Shown here in pieces: positions 1-12,079 of a stretch of 64,000 nucleotides of DNA (positions are counted from its first letter, which is position 1; every line of letters begins with the position of its first letter). The stretch comes from Thamnaconus septentrionalis (taxonomy: Eukaryota; Chordata; Actinopteri; Tetraodontiformes; Monacanthidae). Made by a program: the position numbers and the translations under genes. The stretch spans positions 6,751,629 to 6,815,628 of the forward strand of contig CM020505.1 in the NCBI GenBank assembly GCA_009823395.1, read 5' to 3'. Under the pieces are notes generated by a model. It saw only the letters and a list, made by a program, of their open reading frames with translations, made no database searches and had not been told where the DNA came from.

Positions 1-2247
1 AGGTATTATTAAATCATTTGGGTAGAAGATGAACAGTTTCTGCAAAGCTTCCAAGGACTTCAAACCTCTCTACTCAATGCAAAGGGACTTTGGAATGTAA
101 GCACATTTTTTTTGGATGAATGTTTGATTTCACACTGCGAAACAGTAGAAAGAGCACTTGCCAAACTGAGCATAAATATCATTAGTCAAAGAAGGCCGTT
201 TAAATTTCTGTGTATTGCCACAGCGATACAGTTTGCTGTCGAAATCTCTGCAGGGCTCCCGGCATTTTCTTCATTAGCGCACATGCTTAACAGTAGATCT
301 CAGTGGACAATCAGACTGCTCAGGACAGAATTAATCCATTAATCTTTGTGACGCTGTATGTGTTGTGCTGTTGTGACCCAAAGTCCAGCTCCAGTCAGAG
401 ACACACACACACACACTTAATAACCTGTAGTCACAGTTTAATCCAAGCTGTGTGCTGTGCTGGATTTTTAATTGAATGTTACTGGAGTAACTTAAAAATG
501 TGCATTTATTTATCAGGAATCCAGCGTCATTACTATTATTGTTAAAACTGTTTTGTAGTTTAGTTTTCAGTGGTACCAGCACATTAGCTCTATAAACCAA
601 ATAGAAAATCATGCATTCCCAATTTCCTTTCAGGCCTTCATCACATTAATAATGATAATACAAAACTCATGCTGTATTCTATGAAGCATGTCTACTGTAA
701 ACGCTGCTCAGATTTTCCATTGGACCAATTTTTGCAAATCTGTATTATGTCACGTAAATCATATGAAAACCCTTCTGTCGAACTTTTAGACTTTTCATCA
801 TATTTTTGTATTCACAATGAAGTGCTTCACAGCGTAATATTTCACTTCATTTCATTTTACGTTCACCATTTTGTTTCTCTGCGTCTTCTTGCGTGCGTTT
901 CTGCCAGAGTTGTCCTCATGAAAGACTGTTTCACTGGCTGTCAGAAGAGCTTGACTGGATGTATTTATTTCGGGGGGCGGCTGCGCCGAGGCGGTGATGT
1001 TGACCGACAGTGACTGTGAGATAGAACATACTGTGTCTGCACTAACACAGCACTTCCTGTGTGGGAAGGGGTCCCCTCAGACAGAGCTCAGCAGCCCCGG
1101 CACAGCACAGCCACAGGCTTTTTACTCCACACCCCCTGCTCCCCCCCCGCCCCCCCCTTTTCATTGCTTCTTTTTTAACAACCCAGGAAATCTGAATCGT
1201 TGGAAACGTGTGTCTGAACCGACGGCCTCCGCCCAAATAGAAGTCCTCAGCTGTATGGTAATCAGGCCCCGCCATTAAAATGGCAGCGTTCTTTTCTCGC
1301 CAGGGCCCCAGCTTCCCTCCTCCTCCTCCAGACAAAGAGTTGTTTGGACACCTGTTGAGAGCACAGCAAAGATTAGCGTAGCACTGAGGAAGGGGAGTGT
1401 CTCGGGGTGGCGGGGTTAACAGAGGCCAACAGTGACTGGGGATCACATTCCTGTGGAAAATGGCGGGGGGGTGCCCTCCACCCTCAGTCAAGATCTGTCT
1501 GCTAGCCCAGAGGGGGAAGTAGATGTGGTAAACCTGAGGAAGGAAGGAGTCTGTGCTACTGCTCTGTGATAGCCATTATATGTTACGAGTGTACTGTAGA
1601 TATTAAGAGAGAGAATGTTTGGTGTTAGTTTTTGCTGTTGGTCGTAGTTGGTTAAATTAGTTTTAGTTATATTACGCAGTGCTAGGTTCAGAATGTCTCA
1701 GCATGTAGCAGCATCCCGTATATAGCGTTTAATTTACGCCAAGTGGAAGGAGCCTTTAGCCTGGAAAGGAGGTCATCAGGTGGCTCACAGCCATCACAGA
1801 GTGTTTGGACCCAACCGCAACACTCTCAGGTTTTTGATTTGAGCATAAATTAACACGACAGGTGTAAATTGACAAAAGAAAAACACACACAGGTTAAGAT
1901 GCTGGGCCGGGAAAAAGCTTTCAGCATTGTTCATCGCAGGTGTGTCAGCTTTTTTTGGGACATAGGCAGCTTTTATTTTGTGTCCGTGAATCCCTGTTGT
2001 CTCTCCTTTTTGTTGACCAACAGCTCTTCATGAAAGTTGTGTCATATACAAAAACAGTAAAACTTTTCACTATGTACAAGTGAGAACTGGAAACACCTTT
2101 AGTTAGCAGCCAATCCAGTTTCACAGCGATAAGTGGCTTCATGAACTATTCTGGCTCACACTGCTTGCTAAAAATAAGTGTTTTATGCTGAAAACAAAAA
2201 GAAAATGTCTGTGTCCCACCTCCCAGTCCTTCCTCTCTGTGTTACAG
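1..2247 (+). other. tcf12: tcf12 intron, no exon recognised
   Basis: This is the intron upstream of the first visible tcf12 coding exon. I looked for further E-protein exons in all frames and found none. The part around 960-1510 is richer in G+C than its surroundings. It contains a small palindrome, CCATTAAAATGG, near 1273-1284, and could be a conserved non-coding element, but that is inference. A short (CA)n run lies near 401-415. The rest looks like ordinary AT-rich intron. Confidence 0.6.
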
Positions 2248-2362
2248 CAGGCGAGTGGCCACTCTGATGACGCTGCCAGCCTCAACAACAGCCACGGAGG
2301 TCTGCCAAGCGCGAGTTCCACATCCAGCACAGAACTCAACCATCAAATGGAAGTTTTCAGAG
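2248..2362 (+). CDS. tcf12: tcf12 coding exon, region before the bHLH
   Basis: The acceptor is GTTACAG|CAG and the donor GAG|GTTTGT. It starts in phase 0 and leaves one base. It encodes [18 protein letters not shown] and a Ser/Thr-rich stretch. The acceptor is an NAGNAG tandem (ACAGCAG), so usage at 2248 or 2251 would add or drop one Gln. Confidence 0.88.
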
Positions 2363-3200
2363 GTTTGTTGTACCAGCCACATTTACATGGCAGGCATGTG
2401 GCTTGTATTGAGCTAACCTGACACTGTGCGCTGCTGGTCTTTCCTCAGCTCTGGCTGGGCAGGTGCCGGCCTCCCTGGAGCTTAAGGTTGAGAAACCGGA
2501 CAAAGATGAGATGCGCGACGACCTCTCCGAAAACAAGTCTGATGATGAGAGTGACAAAAATCTGAGGACACCCAGAGCAGGCACACGGACGAGGTATCAA
2601 CATTTACACGTGCGCCTTCATGTTGTGCTGCTTGTGGATGTGACTTTTAATTTCACAAGTCAATGAACTAAGTATCCAATTGAATGACTGTCTCACAGCA
2701 GTATCACCGAAGACGAGGATCTGAATCCAGAGCAGAAAGCCGAGCGTGAGCGTGAGAGACGAATGGCCAACAATGCCCGGGAGCGCTTGAGGGTGCGAGA
2801 CATCAACGAGGCCTTCAAGGAGCTGGGTCGCATGTGCCAGCTGCACCTGAAAAGCGAGAAGCCGCAGACAAAACTGCTAATCCTCCATCAGGCTGTGGCC
2901 GTCATACTCAACCTGGAGCAGCAAGTCAGAGGTGAGGTTGCAGCCGTGTGTTTCAAATGCCAGTTATTAGTGCCTCGCCGCATCATGTCCATGTTGAATC
3001 TTTGGAAAGGTGCAGTGAAACATGACAAACATCGCTGTTGTGTCTTTGGATGTACAGAGCGTAATTTGAACCCTAAATCAGCCTGCCTTAAAAGGAGGGA
3101 GGAGGAAAAGGTTTCTGCTGGGTCTGGTGATACCCAACAATCCCACACTGGGGTCCATCCAGGCCTGACTGACACATCGAACCCCATGGGCCACCTCTGA
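2248..3200 (+). CDS. tcf12: Transcription factor 12 (HEB), class I bHLH E-protein, C-terminal exons
   Basis: This is the 3' coding part of an E-protein transcription factor. It homo- or heterodimerises with tissue-specific bHLH proteins and binds E-boxes in the nucleus. Four exons (2248-2362, 2449-2593, 2699-2931, 3058-3200) join in phase into 211 C-terminal residues. An acidic/Ser stretch is followed by the E-protein basic region and helix 1 ([20 protein letters not shown]), the loop and helix 2 with [20 protein letters not shown], and then the ERNLNPK tail conserved in TCF3/4/12. The terminal NPMGHL matches TCF12 (human ends NPMGHM as I recall) rather than TCF4. The next gene being cgnl1 also fits TCF12. 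Upstream exons with the activation domains lie outside the window. The family and paralogue call is firm. Confidence 0.95.
2449..2593 (+). CDS. tcf12: tcf12 coding exon, acidic linker
   Basis: The acceptor is TTTCCTCAG and the donor ACGAG|GTATCA. The single carried base completes GCT and gives [20 protein letters not shown], then an Asp/Glu/Lys-rich segment ending in RTPRAGTRT. Two bases are carried into the bHLH exon. Confidence 0.92.
2699..2931 (+). CDS. tcf12: tcf12 coding exon with the bHLH domain
   Basis: The acceptor is TCTCACAG|CAG and the donor CAGAG|GTGAGG. It encodes [18 protein letters not shown], the DNA-contacting basic region ERLRVRD with the E-box-reading Glu and Arg, helix 1, the loop and helix 2 to LEQQVR. 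The acceptor is again a NAGNAG (2699 or 2702), which would toggle one Ser. Confidence 0.95.
3058..3200 (+). CDS. tcf12: tcf12 last coding exon
   Basis: The acceptor is TTTGGATGTACAG. The carried base completes GAG and the exon reads [20 protein letters not shown] and on to NPMGHL-stop (TGA 3198-3200). The preceding intron of 126 nt is itself stop-free in this frame. Eleven bases after the stop is a donor (ACAG|GTACTC, intron from 3212), so the 3'UTR continues in another exon. Confidence 0.93.
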
Positions 3201-3211
3201 GGAGCAGACAG

Positions 3212-3278
3212 GTACTCTCACCGTCAGTGTTGTAGATAGATAGATAGATAGATAGATGGATGGATAGATGGATAGATG

Positions 3279-3313
<35 letters not shown>

Positions 3314-3659
3314 GGATGGATAGATAGATAGATGTACTTTATTGATCCCAAATTGGGAAACTACACTGTTGCAAAAATAAACTATACAGTAGTTACAAAA
3401 ACACTCAAATCAATCTGTGTACAACAAACAACAAAAGACAGCAATAAACGATAAGCAAGGTTTTCTAAACCGTCAGTGCGTTTTTTTTGCCATTGAGTCC
3501 TGAAAAAATGTCCAGAACACTATCCGTCACTCAGAGACAATAGTTTTGTTTCTTAAGTGAAAAAACTTGTGTGGAGATGTAGTTAGTTGGAGCAGATGAT
3601 TTGCCATTTCTGTTTTTACTGACGCACTCTTTTACTTACATTTCCCCTCCTATCTGCAG
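3212..3659 (+). other. tcf12: Predicted intron within the tcf12 3'UTR
   Basis: The donor CAG|GTACTC follows the stop codon by 11 nt. The acceptor at 3659 is a good one (pyrimidine tract then TATCTGCAG). E-protein genes have a non-coding last exon as I recall, so splicing here is plausible but not proven. The intron contains the GATA microsatellite and a LINE-type tail. Confidence 0.6.
3231..3375 (-). repeat. (GATA)n microsatellite plus fish LINE-type 3' tail
   Basis: About 100 bp of GATA/GGAT repeats run into a segment containing ATTGATCCCAAATTGGG. On the minus strand this reads as a LINE 3' end followed by a (TATC)n tail. The 39 nt at 3335-3373 are the exact reverse complement of 43342-43380, so two copies of the same family lie in opposite orientation in this window. 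Confidence 0.8.
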
Positions 3660-4452
3660 ATCAAACAGATCCAGATCATTTCTTCCAGTCTGAATCGGTG
3701 ACCTCGCTTCCTGGCAGCGACAGACAGGACTCACATTTTGTGACACCAATTAGAGGAGACAGACCACTCGAAGCGAAACCACCAAACTACAACGATCCAG
3801 TCTTGAGATTAAAAGAAGAGCCGCGGGTCCAGCTCCCCTGCGACCCTGTTTCCATCCGAAAATTCTATCCCCCGCAAAGAAAAATCAGCACATATCACTG
3901 TCTGCAAGAAGCACACTGCTTCTGAACAATCAGAGACTTTGCAATCTCCTCCGACAGAGTGTGGAAATTGCCTCGTGCCTAAACTGAATTGACGAATGCA
4001 TTGTAACAGCAATTGTTTTTGTTTGTCTATTTCTTTTTTTCTATTTATTATGTTACGGAGCTATTTGTAAGTGTACGTCTAAAGGGAAAGTCGGTCAAAT
4101 TCAAAGAGAAGCTTGGAGCTTTTCACTTGATCTATAGTTTGCCAGTGTCACCTTAAAATCGGAACACTCCATTCTGCAGCTTCAAAGAGTCAGAGATGAG
4201 GGAGAAACTATTTGGGCACTGAGAAAAATTAATTTATTGGCCAATGTATTGTCATATTTATAATCAATTTAAACCTATTTTAGCTTTTAGAAGTAAATAA
4301 CACCCCATGTTTGTTTGTTTTTTTTAAAAGAGAATATATTATTTATTTTTTTTATATATATTATTCATAGACACATGTCACATATAACCAAAACTACCTA
4401 TTTGTTGTTGCGTGGGTCAGGGCCGCTTCTGTACTGCAGTCCAGAATAAGAG

Positions 4453-4623
4453 TAGGGTGACCAAACATCCTGTTTTCCCAGGACACGTCCGGTTTTCACA
4501 TCCTGTCCTTTTTTTTAGAGGTGAAGACATACTTTAAATATATTGAAATTATAAGGGATCTTTGAGTATCCAATTGTCGCGACAAGTGTCCTGGTTTCCG
4601 GTCATCAAAGTATGGTCACCCTA
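4453..4623. mobile_element. MITE-like palindromic element
   Basis: The 171-bp unit starts TAGGGTGACCA and ends TGGTCACCCTA, which is a perfect 11-bp terminal inverted repeat. TA could be the target duplication. Inside are repeated GGACA/TGTCC and GGTTTTC/GGTTTCC blocks. There is no coding capacity, so it is a non-autonomous DNA-transposon remnant. The superfamily is not decided. Confidence 0.7.
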
Positions 4624-6344
4624 AAAGAGGCCCGTGCGCATCAGTAACTTTATTATGGTGACAGAGAAAACTTGGCAAACTGTAGGTTCACTGAAAGCTC
4701 AGTTTTAAGGTTTTTTTGTTGTTTTTTACCCCTGACTAGTGGGCAGTGAAAATTACAGAGCGCAAACATTTTTGCTAACCTTAGCATTCCCTGCATATAT
4801 TTAGTGTCTTAACTAAAGGAGGATGGCACTCGAGTGTCCCTCCGCTTCCTTTGCCATATAGTGTTAAATGTAAGCAGCAGCATCACTTTGCCGATTCTTG
4901 TCTCTATTTAGCCTGCAGACATTTGCAGTAAGGGGTTGGGGAGGGTGGCTGATTTTCTCCACCAGCTAATTAGACTCTGCATGACGACGACGATGATGAT
5001 TACAGAATATGTAGAAAAACGAAGACCATGCTTTCTCCTGGCCTGATGAAGACGTCGCTTTAAATTTACTCTCTGTATCTGAAGATATATGATTTCAAAT
5101 GCAGTTATTCCGAGTTTAGTTATACTTCTTTGTGTTGTAACAAGTCCTTTCTTTTTGACTTCCAGCATTATTATATCCAGTTTCAGTCAAAAGAGAAGAC
5201 CTTTCAGTTTGATCTTGATCCAAGTTGGGATACGCCCAGCGCAACAAGATTAGATTTTGAATAGAACTGTAGCACAATAATGAACAAAAGCAACAGGATT
5301 TTCTTCTATGTCATTTCAAGACGTTGACCATGGCTTGATGTCGTTCTCCCTCTCTGTGCATGCTTTTTTCCTTTTGTTCAGTCTTTTGTCGTAAGACTTG
5401 CTTTGTATTCCATTATTTCTTTGTGTATTGTCTTCATTATACCTCAGGAATGAGGGATTCTGTGGTACAATTGGGTGAGAGTATATTGTCATTGTCATTT
5501 TCACCTTAAGCAAGGCTGCCACGTTCAGAATGACCACTCTGCTCAGAAAAGGGAGATACGTTGCCGCAGAGAGTTTACATTGAACATTTTGTCTTTAAAT
5601 TATCATGTTTTTGTGGTTGAAAAAAAAAATCCATTTTGGTATATTCTTGGACTGAATGTGGCCTTGTTCTTCATCTCAGTGTTCATGTCGGCAGACTTTG
5701 ATTGACTTTGATCGTGTTTGCTACTTCCTGCTCTCTTTCCTGCATTTGTTTTTGTTTCCCGTCCCTCTTATATTTGTTTGCTCCTTTGTTTGCCAATTAT
5801 GACTTTGCTGTATTCCCAGATGCTTTTCCCTTGTATAATATAAGACAAAGAAAAGAAACTCAAAAGGAAAAAAAAAATCATTTGGCTTATTTTTCACTGT
5901 AGTTAGTCTTTTATACAATAATATTGTAAGAATATTTCTTGAATTCTAAATATTACTCTTTCTAGATTTTTGAAAGCAAAAGTTTTGAGTAAAAAGTTTC
6001 TTACTTTATTTTACTATATTAGATAGTAAAATGTACGGTTATTCACAGTAACCTGTCCATTACTACAGGCTATTTACATATGGCATTTCAAGAACATAGC
6101 TGAACTGTTGCTCGTAGTTTAGTATTTCAAAAGGCTTCATACGAGCTCCGGATTCCTAAAAGTGCGGTCACCATCTTATTCTTCAGTCTCTGTTGTTGAA
6201 TTATGAAAGATTTGTTCACGTGTCAAAAAAATGTATCGTCGATGCACATCAAAAAAGGAAAAAAAGAAACTTCTGCAGCAACAGAAAATTGAATTTTCTG
6301 TCTTTTTCAACAGGAAAACACAATGTATATAACATTTATGTTGC

Positions 6345-6350
6345 AATAAA
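6345..6350 (+). terminator. tcf12: Polyadenylation signal, probable tcf12 end
   Basis: AATAAA is followed by a T-rich and A-rich stretch. It is the first canonical hexamer in a sensible context downstream of the tcf12 stop. Confidence 0.5.
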
Positions 6351-6372
6351 TGTGCCATCTTTTTTTAAAAAA

Positions 6373-9030
6373 AAAAGATAAATTGTATGAGCATTTATTC
6401 CTTGAGCATCTATCTACTCATACTTTCTTTAGCTCCACTCTGTGCTCTGCGTTTGCATTTTCTCTCTCAGATTCAATGAAGACACTGGAATGATACATTA
6501 GAGAAATTATTGTGCAATTTATGTGGAATTTAGCATGGTGAATTTGGGCCCGAAAAGCATTAATTGAACTGTTACATCTGTTTGTTTCAAAACCGCTTTT
6601 GAAATTAAATGAACTATTGAGATAGAACATATGTATGTATCTAGCATGCTGAAGGGGCGCAGACTAGTGATCTATTTACAAAATAAATCACAAAATAGTT
6701 GTTTTGTTGCTCTGAGCTCTTTAGTACAATTTTCATTTCCTCTGCAGGCAGTATTTATCTGTGTTATGGGACAATAGTGGAGATAGAGATGGTGGACATG
6801 TGCATGTTTGCCCTGAGCAATTGTCTCAACAAAAACTTCCTGTCAAGGCTGCTATGCCTGCTCTTTCTGTTTCCTGCTGTAGGAAGGTATGAAGCACTAA
6901 CTAAAGCTTTTATTTGTAGAAAATTAAGTCTACAGTCGAGTTTCTCATTACTTGGTGAAAGAAAAATTACAAGTCTGTAACATAAGGCTTCAATGTTTGC
7001 CCTCTATCCTGTTTATTTTTCTCTTATGACCAAAAACAACCAGTCTCCAGCTACATGTTTCTTTCTTTGATGGATAGAGTGGTATTCCTGTTAATGATGC
7101 TGTTGTATGAGGAATTATAGCTGTGTTGCGTACGTGCCGGTAATATTTGGGCCATTCTTCTTTTTCTTGACGATTAACATGTATTTTCCAAACTAGCTGC
7201 AGAGTTGTAAGGCGTGGCAACGTGAAATAATGCATGGTCTCATTCTCCTACGTGGAAGGGGTCTGTTTACGAGCAGTGTTATGCTGTCATAAGGATAATT
7301 CCAGCATGTTAGTAATGTAGTGGTCACTCCAGTGTGGAAGTCTTTTTTTGCTGTAATGTGCAAGAAAAGTACTGTAATAGGTGGATGAAAAATGTGTAGC
7401 TCTCCACCTGCTGTATTTCCAGAAAGTAGTCACTGTTGTGGCCACTGCTTTCTTGGAGGAAATTCAGCTTGTTGAAAATGTTGGCTGCTCACCAGTCCAC
7501 AAGGGATGAAGCCTAGTTTTTGTGTTCTCTGCTGCCTCGTTTCCGTTATTAAACAAGCCCAGCAGCGCTGACTGTGCGAAGGAACCTAAACAACCCAAAA
7601 GACAGGAACTGAAAATCACAGCCATTTCTTCCAGCAGAAACGTGTCTGAGGTATAAAAGATGAAATCAATATGTGCTCTAAGTGTGTGTTCCACGTGCTC
7701 GATCGCATATCTGGTGTATGTCTGGTTGCTCGACCCGCCTCTGGGAAGTCTGCAGTCTTTCTTAGGATCGCCACAACACTGAGATGTGGACTGAGAATAC
7801 CCAGAGGTCCCAGCTGTGGCACCTCAGTGGAGAACAGAGCACTCATTGTTCGCTGCTGTAACCCAACACAGTGGCATAGAGCTCAGATTAAAGGCTGCTG
7901 AGCGGAGTGCGCCCTCTGCGTGCACACACATAAACAGTGCGTACTACAAAGAACATGCAGGGCCAGACAGGCCTCCGGTTCACTCTAGTTTCTACTGTCA
8001 TGGAAAGTCAAGACCACTTGCAGTACACCGTGTACTTCTACACCTGTTCTCCTTACTTCTGTCTGCAGCTGTAATGGCTATTAGAGCTATCACATGTCCT
8101 AGATGCAAACCATGGGTTTAAGTTAAGCGATGAACACACTTTTTGTTCTCTGCCACAATGCATTAAAATGTATGTTTTGTGATTTCTTCCATGGTTATGT
8201 CATATGAAGATAGGTATTAGAATTGTGAGGTTGTTGATGCAATACTAAATCACATTGAGGCAATATTTGGAGTATTTAGGATACTGAGCATATTTTAGTT
8301 TAATACAAAATAACATAAATGAAGGTAGTGATAATACCAGAGTATTGCAAAATTTTGTTTTAAATAATTAGACCTATGTTTCACAGTGAAAATTCAGTGC
8401 CAGTAAAGACGAAGCTGGCCTGAATGGCAATAGTTTCAAATTGCATATAGAATCAAGTTTTTGGAATATAGTAAGATAAAACATGATAAGATGGGTTCTG
8501 AACATGTAATCCAAACCTACATCTACCCACTCCATCCTGTAGATGAAACTGTGAGCTGTGACTACTCAGTGATGTTTGCGTGGCTCTTTCTTTACGCAGA
8601 TGTCTCTGGGACACTTTATTTTGAAACAGAACTCTTGAGAACACTTTTCATTTTCTCTTTATCCCTCTATACATAAATTTGGCCTCCTATCGTGATTTAG
8701 TAATGCTGACCACCCACTCCGTCCCTGAACTTCTCACGAGAAGCTCTCTACGTCCATCTATGATGATGCCTTCACTGCACCAAGTTGCAATGAAGGCAAT
8801 CACAGCCACAACGTTCTCGTCAACCCGCGGCGTTCAGGTCAGCTCAGCATCCACTAGATGACGCTCTCGACATGAGCAGCAAATTGCATATATGCAGAGT
8901 ACAAGTTATATTAGGAGAGTTTGAAAGTAATATTCTTCCAGGTAATGATTGAAAAAGTTTGTTTTATGAGTGACCAAACCTTCAACCGGGAAATAAGTGG
9001 TTAACAGAGTCTTTGGAATTGAATTTTGAA

Positions 9031-9061
<31 letters not shown>

Positions 9062-9229
9062 TTTAAGTTTGTTTACTCGTCGTTTTTATTTGGCATATTT
9101 ATTGGCATTACAATTGCTCTGGCTCAATGTCCACCAAACGAAACAAATAAATAGCCACATTTGACAGCAATGCAACGTAAATGTTGTATACATTTAACTT
9201 TATGGTGAGCAACTTTGAACGCTGAGTAA
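6373..9229. other. Intergenic tcf12-cgnl1
   Basis: No exon is supported here. It contains an (ATT)n run at about 9038-9062. A short open frame at about 8679-8861 has no recognisable similarity. No promoter or RNA gene is evident until the G+C content rises near 9230. Confidence 0.6.
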
Positions 9230-9780
9230 CGGAACGGTTGTCTTGACCAACCGCAAGTTTCCCGCTGGTTTCACGCAGTCGTGAACCGACAACAGCGTGT
9301 ACAAGCCCGGGCCTTTCGGACCGGACCCGGTCACGACCAAACTGGCCGCCGGCGAGAGGCACTGTCGGGACTTGAGGCAGGGGCTGGTACCGCCAAAACC
9401 GCGCTACTGGACCTACCGACGAGGTTTGGATGGGTGGGCAGGTTTGTGTGTTTGTTTTTGGAGGCGGGGCGGGCAGGCGGGGCGGGAGGGACGGACGGAC
9501 GCTCCTCTCAAACGGCTCCGCTCCCCTACAGTCTCCAAACAACACGGGAGCACGTCAAGTTAGTCGTCCGCGGCTTGGGGCAGGTTGCTCCGCAGTCTGA
9601 GCTTGTATCGCCAGAGCAACACAAGTAACTTTTATAGTCCGCGATAACTTGAAAAAGAGCCCCTCCCCCCAAAAAAACAGCGACAACCGGTGAGTAAAAC
9701 AAGCTAACTTTGGTAACGTCAAGCGTTCAGCGTGCTGCTGCTGCTGCGTTAACACTAAACAGCCGTTAAACTCAATAAAT
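9230..9780 (+). promoter_or_regulatory. cgnl1: cgnl1 CpG-rich promoter and non-coding exon 1
   Basis: G+C and CpG rise sharply here, with GGGCGGGGCGGGCAGGCGGG-like GC-box clusters around 9466-9490. A strong donor CAACCG|GTGAGT follows at 9689/9690 with no good ATG before it. The next exon carries the cgnl1 start codon, so this is read as the promoter plus the 5'UTR exon ending at 9689. The transcription start is not visible from sequence; the lack of a TATA box and the GC boxes suggest a dispersed start. Confidence 0.7.
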
Positions 9781-11587
9781 AGGCGGAAAAAGCGTGGGGA
9801 AAACTCGGTCTACACTAACACTTTTAAATGCTTATAAACTCACTTTGGTGCCTCGTGGAATCGGGGAGTAGGAATCTTTGTTGGTGTGTACAGTAAATCT
9901 GCGGCTGCTGGTGTTTATTGCCACCTGTTGCGATGTTAAAATGTCCACAAACGGCGTCGACCGAACCCGGTCTCACACTCAGACTCTTCTTTCACGTCGT
10001 TTGATAGGCACTCGAAGATTTATCCCCCAGAAGACTGTGCTTTTTTTTTTTTAATCAAATGATCATGTATCTATGATTTGGGATGACTTAACTGCCATTC
10101 ATGTGACGCAATTGAACAATATTTCAATGTAAATGCTCGGCGTCTCGAGCTCATCTAGTTTTGTGTATTCTCGCTGTTAGTCGCTGTTGTGGGTTGCTGC
10201 AGCCGGGGACACTGATTATGCAGCGTCTGTGTGACACAGACAACTAATCAGTTCACATGAGAAGATAAAAATCTGCCTGGTTAAACCTTTGCACAGGCTG
10301 AACCTGTGCGTGGATCAAAGTTGGGGTGTTGACATCCATCCTGGCCGCAGCACTGACCTCTCTGCTCTGCAGCACAGGGGTCAGTGAAGGCACCACGGAG
10401 GGCAATGGGGCAGAGTGGAGTGGGGGTCCTCTCGACTGGACTTCCAATGAAAAGGAAACAAGTTGCACATTTGCTGGACTGTCTGTGCTTTTAGATGTTG
10501 CCATTGCTGCGACACAGCCTAGAAACCACAAAGTCACTGTATTTCATAATCATTGCATTAATCAAGAGTTGTTACTTATTCAACTTGCCTCAAGTTGTAG
10601 TAAATTATTATTGAGCTGCCTAAAAAGACTCATTCCAACCATGTGGTTTTGTAGTTTCTTGGTTTGGTTACTTTATTTTCTGGGAAAATACCCAATTCTC
10701 ATCAGCCATTGAATGATTGACATTGATCAAATTAAATATGAATTGACGAATGAATACAAAAATTTTAAAAACAAACAAATCAAAACAAATCCAGGTTGAG
10801 TTTGGAGAAGAATAACAATATGGCCTTCAAGATGTAGACAATATGAATGAGTTTTAGCAATATCAAAGGAAGCTCTATTTTTGGAAAAGCTTTCTTCCTC
10901 TTCTTGGGGCAGCTAAACCGCCAGTTAACACTGAACTGCCTCCAAGTAATTTGAGGGTACTGTCGCTGACCGCTAGCATGGGCCTCCTCTCATTGGTTGA
11001 GCGGTGTGAATGCACGTCACTCCAATTATTTGAATGTTTGGTTGTTTGCAGTTAAGGTGCAGAGGCAGCCGCTTGTTGTGTTGATTGTATATATTCATAC
11101 CTCACAATGAGATGACACAATTTATGGGGCAGCACTACTCGTAAGTCACAACCCTTTTGTACGACAGCCTGTTTCACCTGTATAATGTCTGTGTGCTGTA
11201 TCCTGCTTTGACTATTGTTGTCAGTCTTATCAGTGGCCTTCCTCCAGACCCATCTTGTCTCTCCTTGTATTGTTATATCTGGTCGAATGGGTCGCTAATC
11301 ACTAAAGCAAACAGGAACCTGTGAAAAGCCTTTTGTTTCTCTTGGTGGCAGCGAATGAGCGTCTTCGCTGGCTTGAAACGTATCTAAAGAACAACTCAAT
11401 ATCTGCAAAGAGTTAAATTTAAATTTCCAGCTGTGTTTTCATGCCGTTATGGCAATTATACGGGCATGAACGGGCGTCAGCGATGGTCTGCCAGTTAATA
11501 AGTTTGACAAAACGTTGATATGTTTTCATGGAGGTACCTGTGAGTCCAGTTACAGTTCATATTGAGTCAACTGTAGTGTTGGTATGT

Positions 11588-11628
<41 letters not shown>

Positions 11629-12079
11629 GTATATTCGCTAATTAACACCCTGGACTGTGATGATAACAGAACTCTGACTTGGACAGACTGCCATTTGTCA
11701 CATTGGGTAAACAGTCATTTTGTTTTACTATAACTCTTAATCACTGAACTGCAAGGCTGTTTAACCCTGTACCTGTTCATTTTTATCGTTAAAAAAAATG
11801 TTGTTTATGCTAAGGTATCTTTTTTTTTTTTTAGCATGTCACACGCATAACATCCACTTTAGCCCAATTCCCCATTCAACACTTCAAGCCTTAGCACATT
11901 AGTTTAGCAGTGTGACACAAGTGTTCAAAGTGAGAAAAGGTTAACACTGAGAAGGCAGAGACATTTTTTTGAGACTTGACTATGTCATTAGAGGTAAATT
12001 GGGTGCAAAGGTTAAACGTGTTTACAATCAATTATGTGGTATCTCATCATTGATGGCCTGTCTGAACCTTTGGTTGCAG
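9690..12079 (+). other. cgnl1: cgnl1 intron 1
   Basis: This 2.4-kb intron lies between the 5'UTR exon and the exon with the start codon. It holds a (CA)n microsatellite at 11591-11627 and T-rich runs. No further exon is supported. Confidence 0.65.
11591..11627. repeat. (CA)n microsatellite
   Basis: About 18 uninterrupted CA units in cgnl1 intron 1. Confidence 0.95.

Larger units (their letters stand above)
3660..6372 (+). other. tcf12: tcf12 terminal exon, 3'UTR
   Basis: This is AT-rich non-coding sequence between the acceptor at 3659 and a canonical AATAAA at 6345-6350. The 2.7-kb length is typical of long E-protein 3'UTRs. It contains a small inverted-repeat element at 4453-4623. A 75-codon ORF at 3698-3925 looks like chance. 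The exact cleavage site is inferred. Confidence 0.6.

Noticed and set aside
3698..3925. 75-codon ORF at the start of the last tcf12 exon
   Set aside because: It is downstream of the normal stop in the spliced mRNA and not similar to any E-protein C-terminus.
8679..8861. 60-codon ORF between tcf12 and cgnl1
   Set aside because: No similarity, and the start is not an exon context. Possibly old repeat debris, but unsupported.
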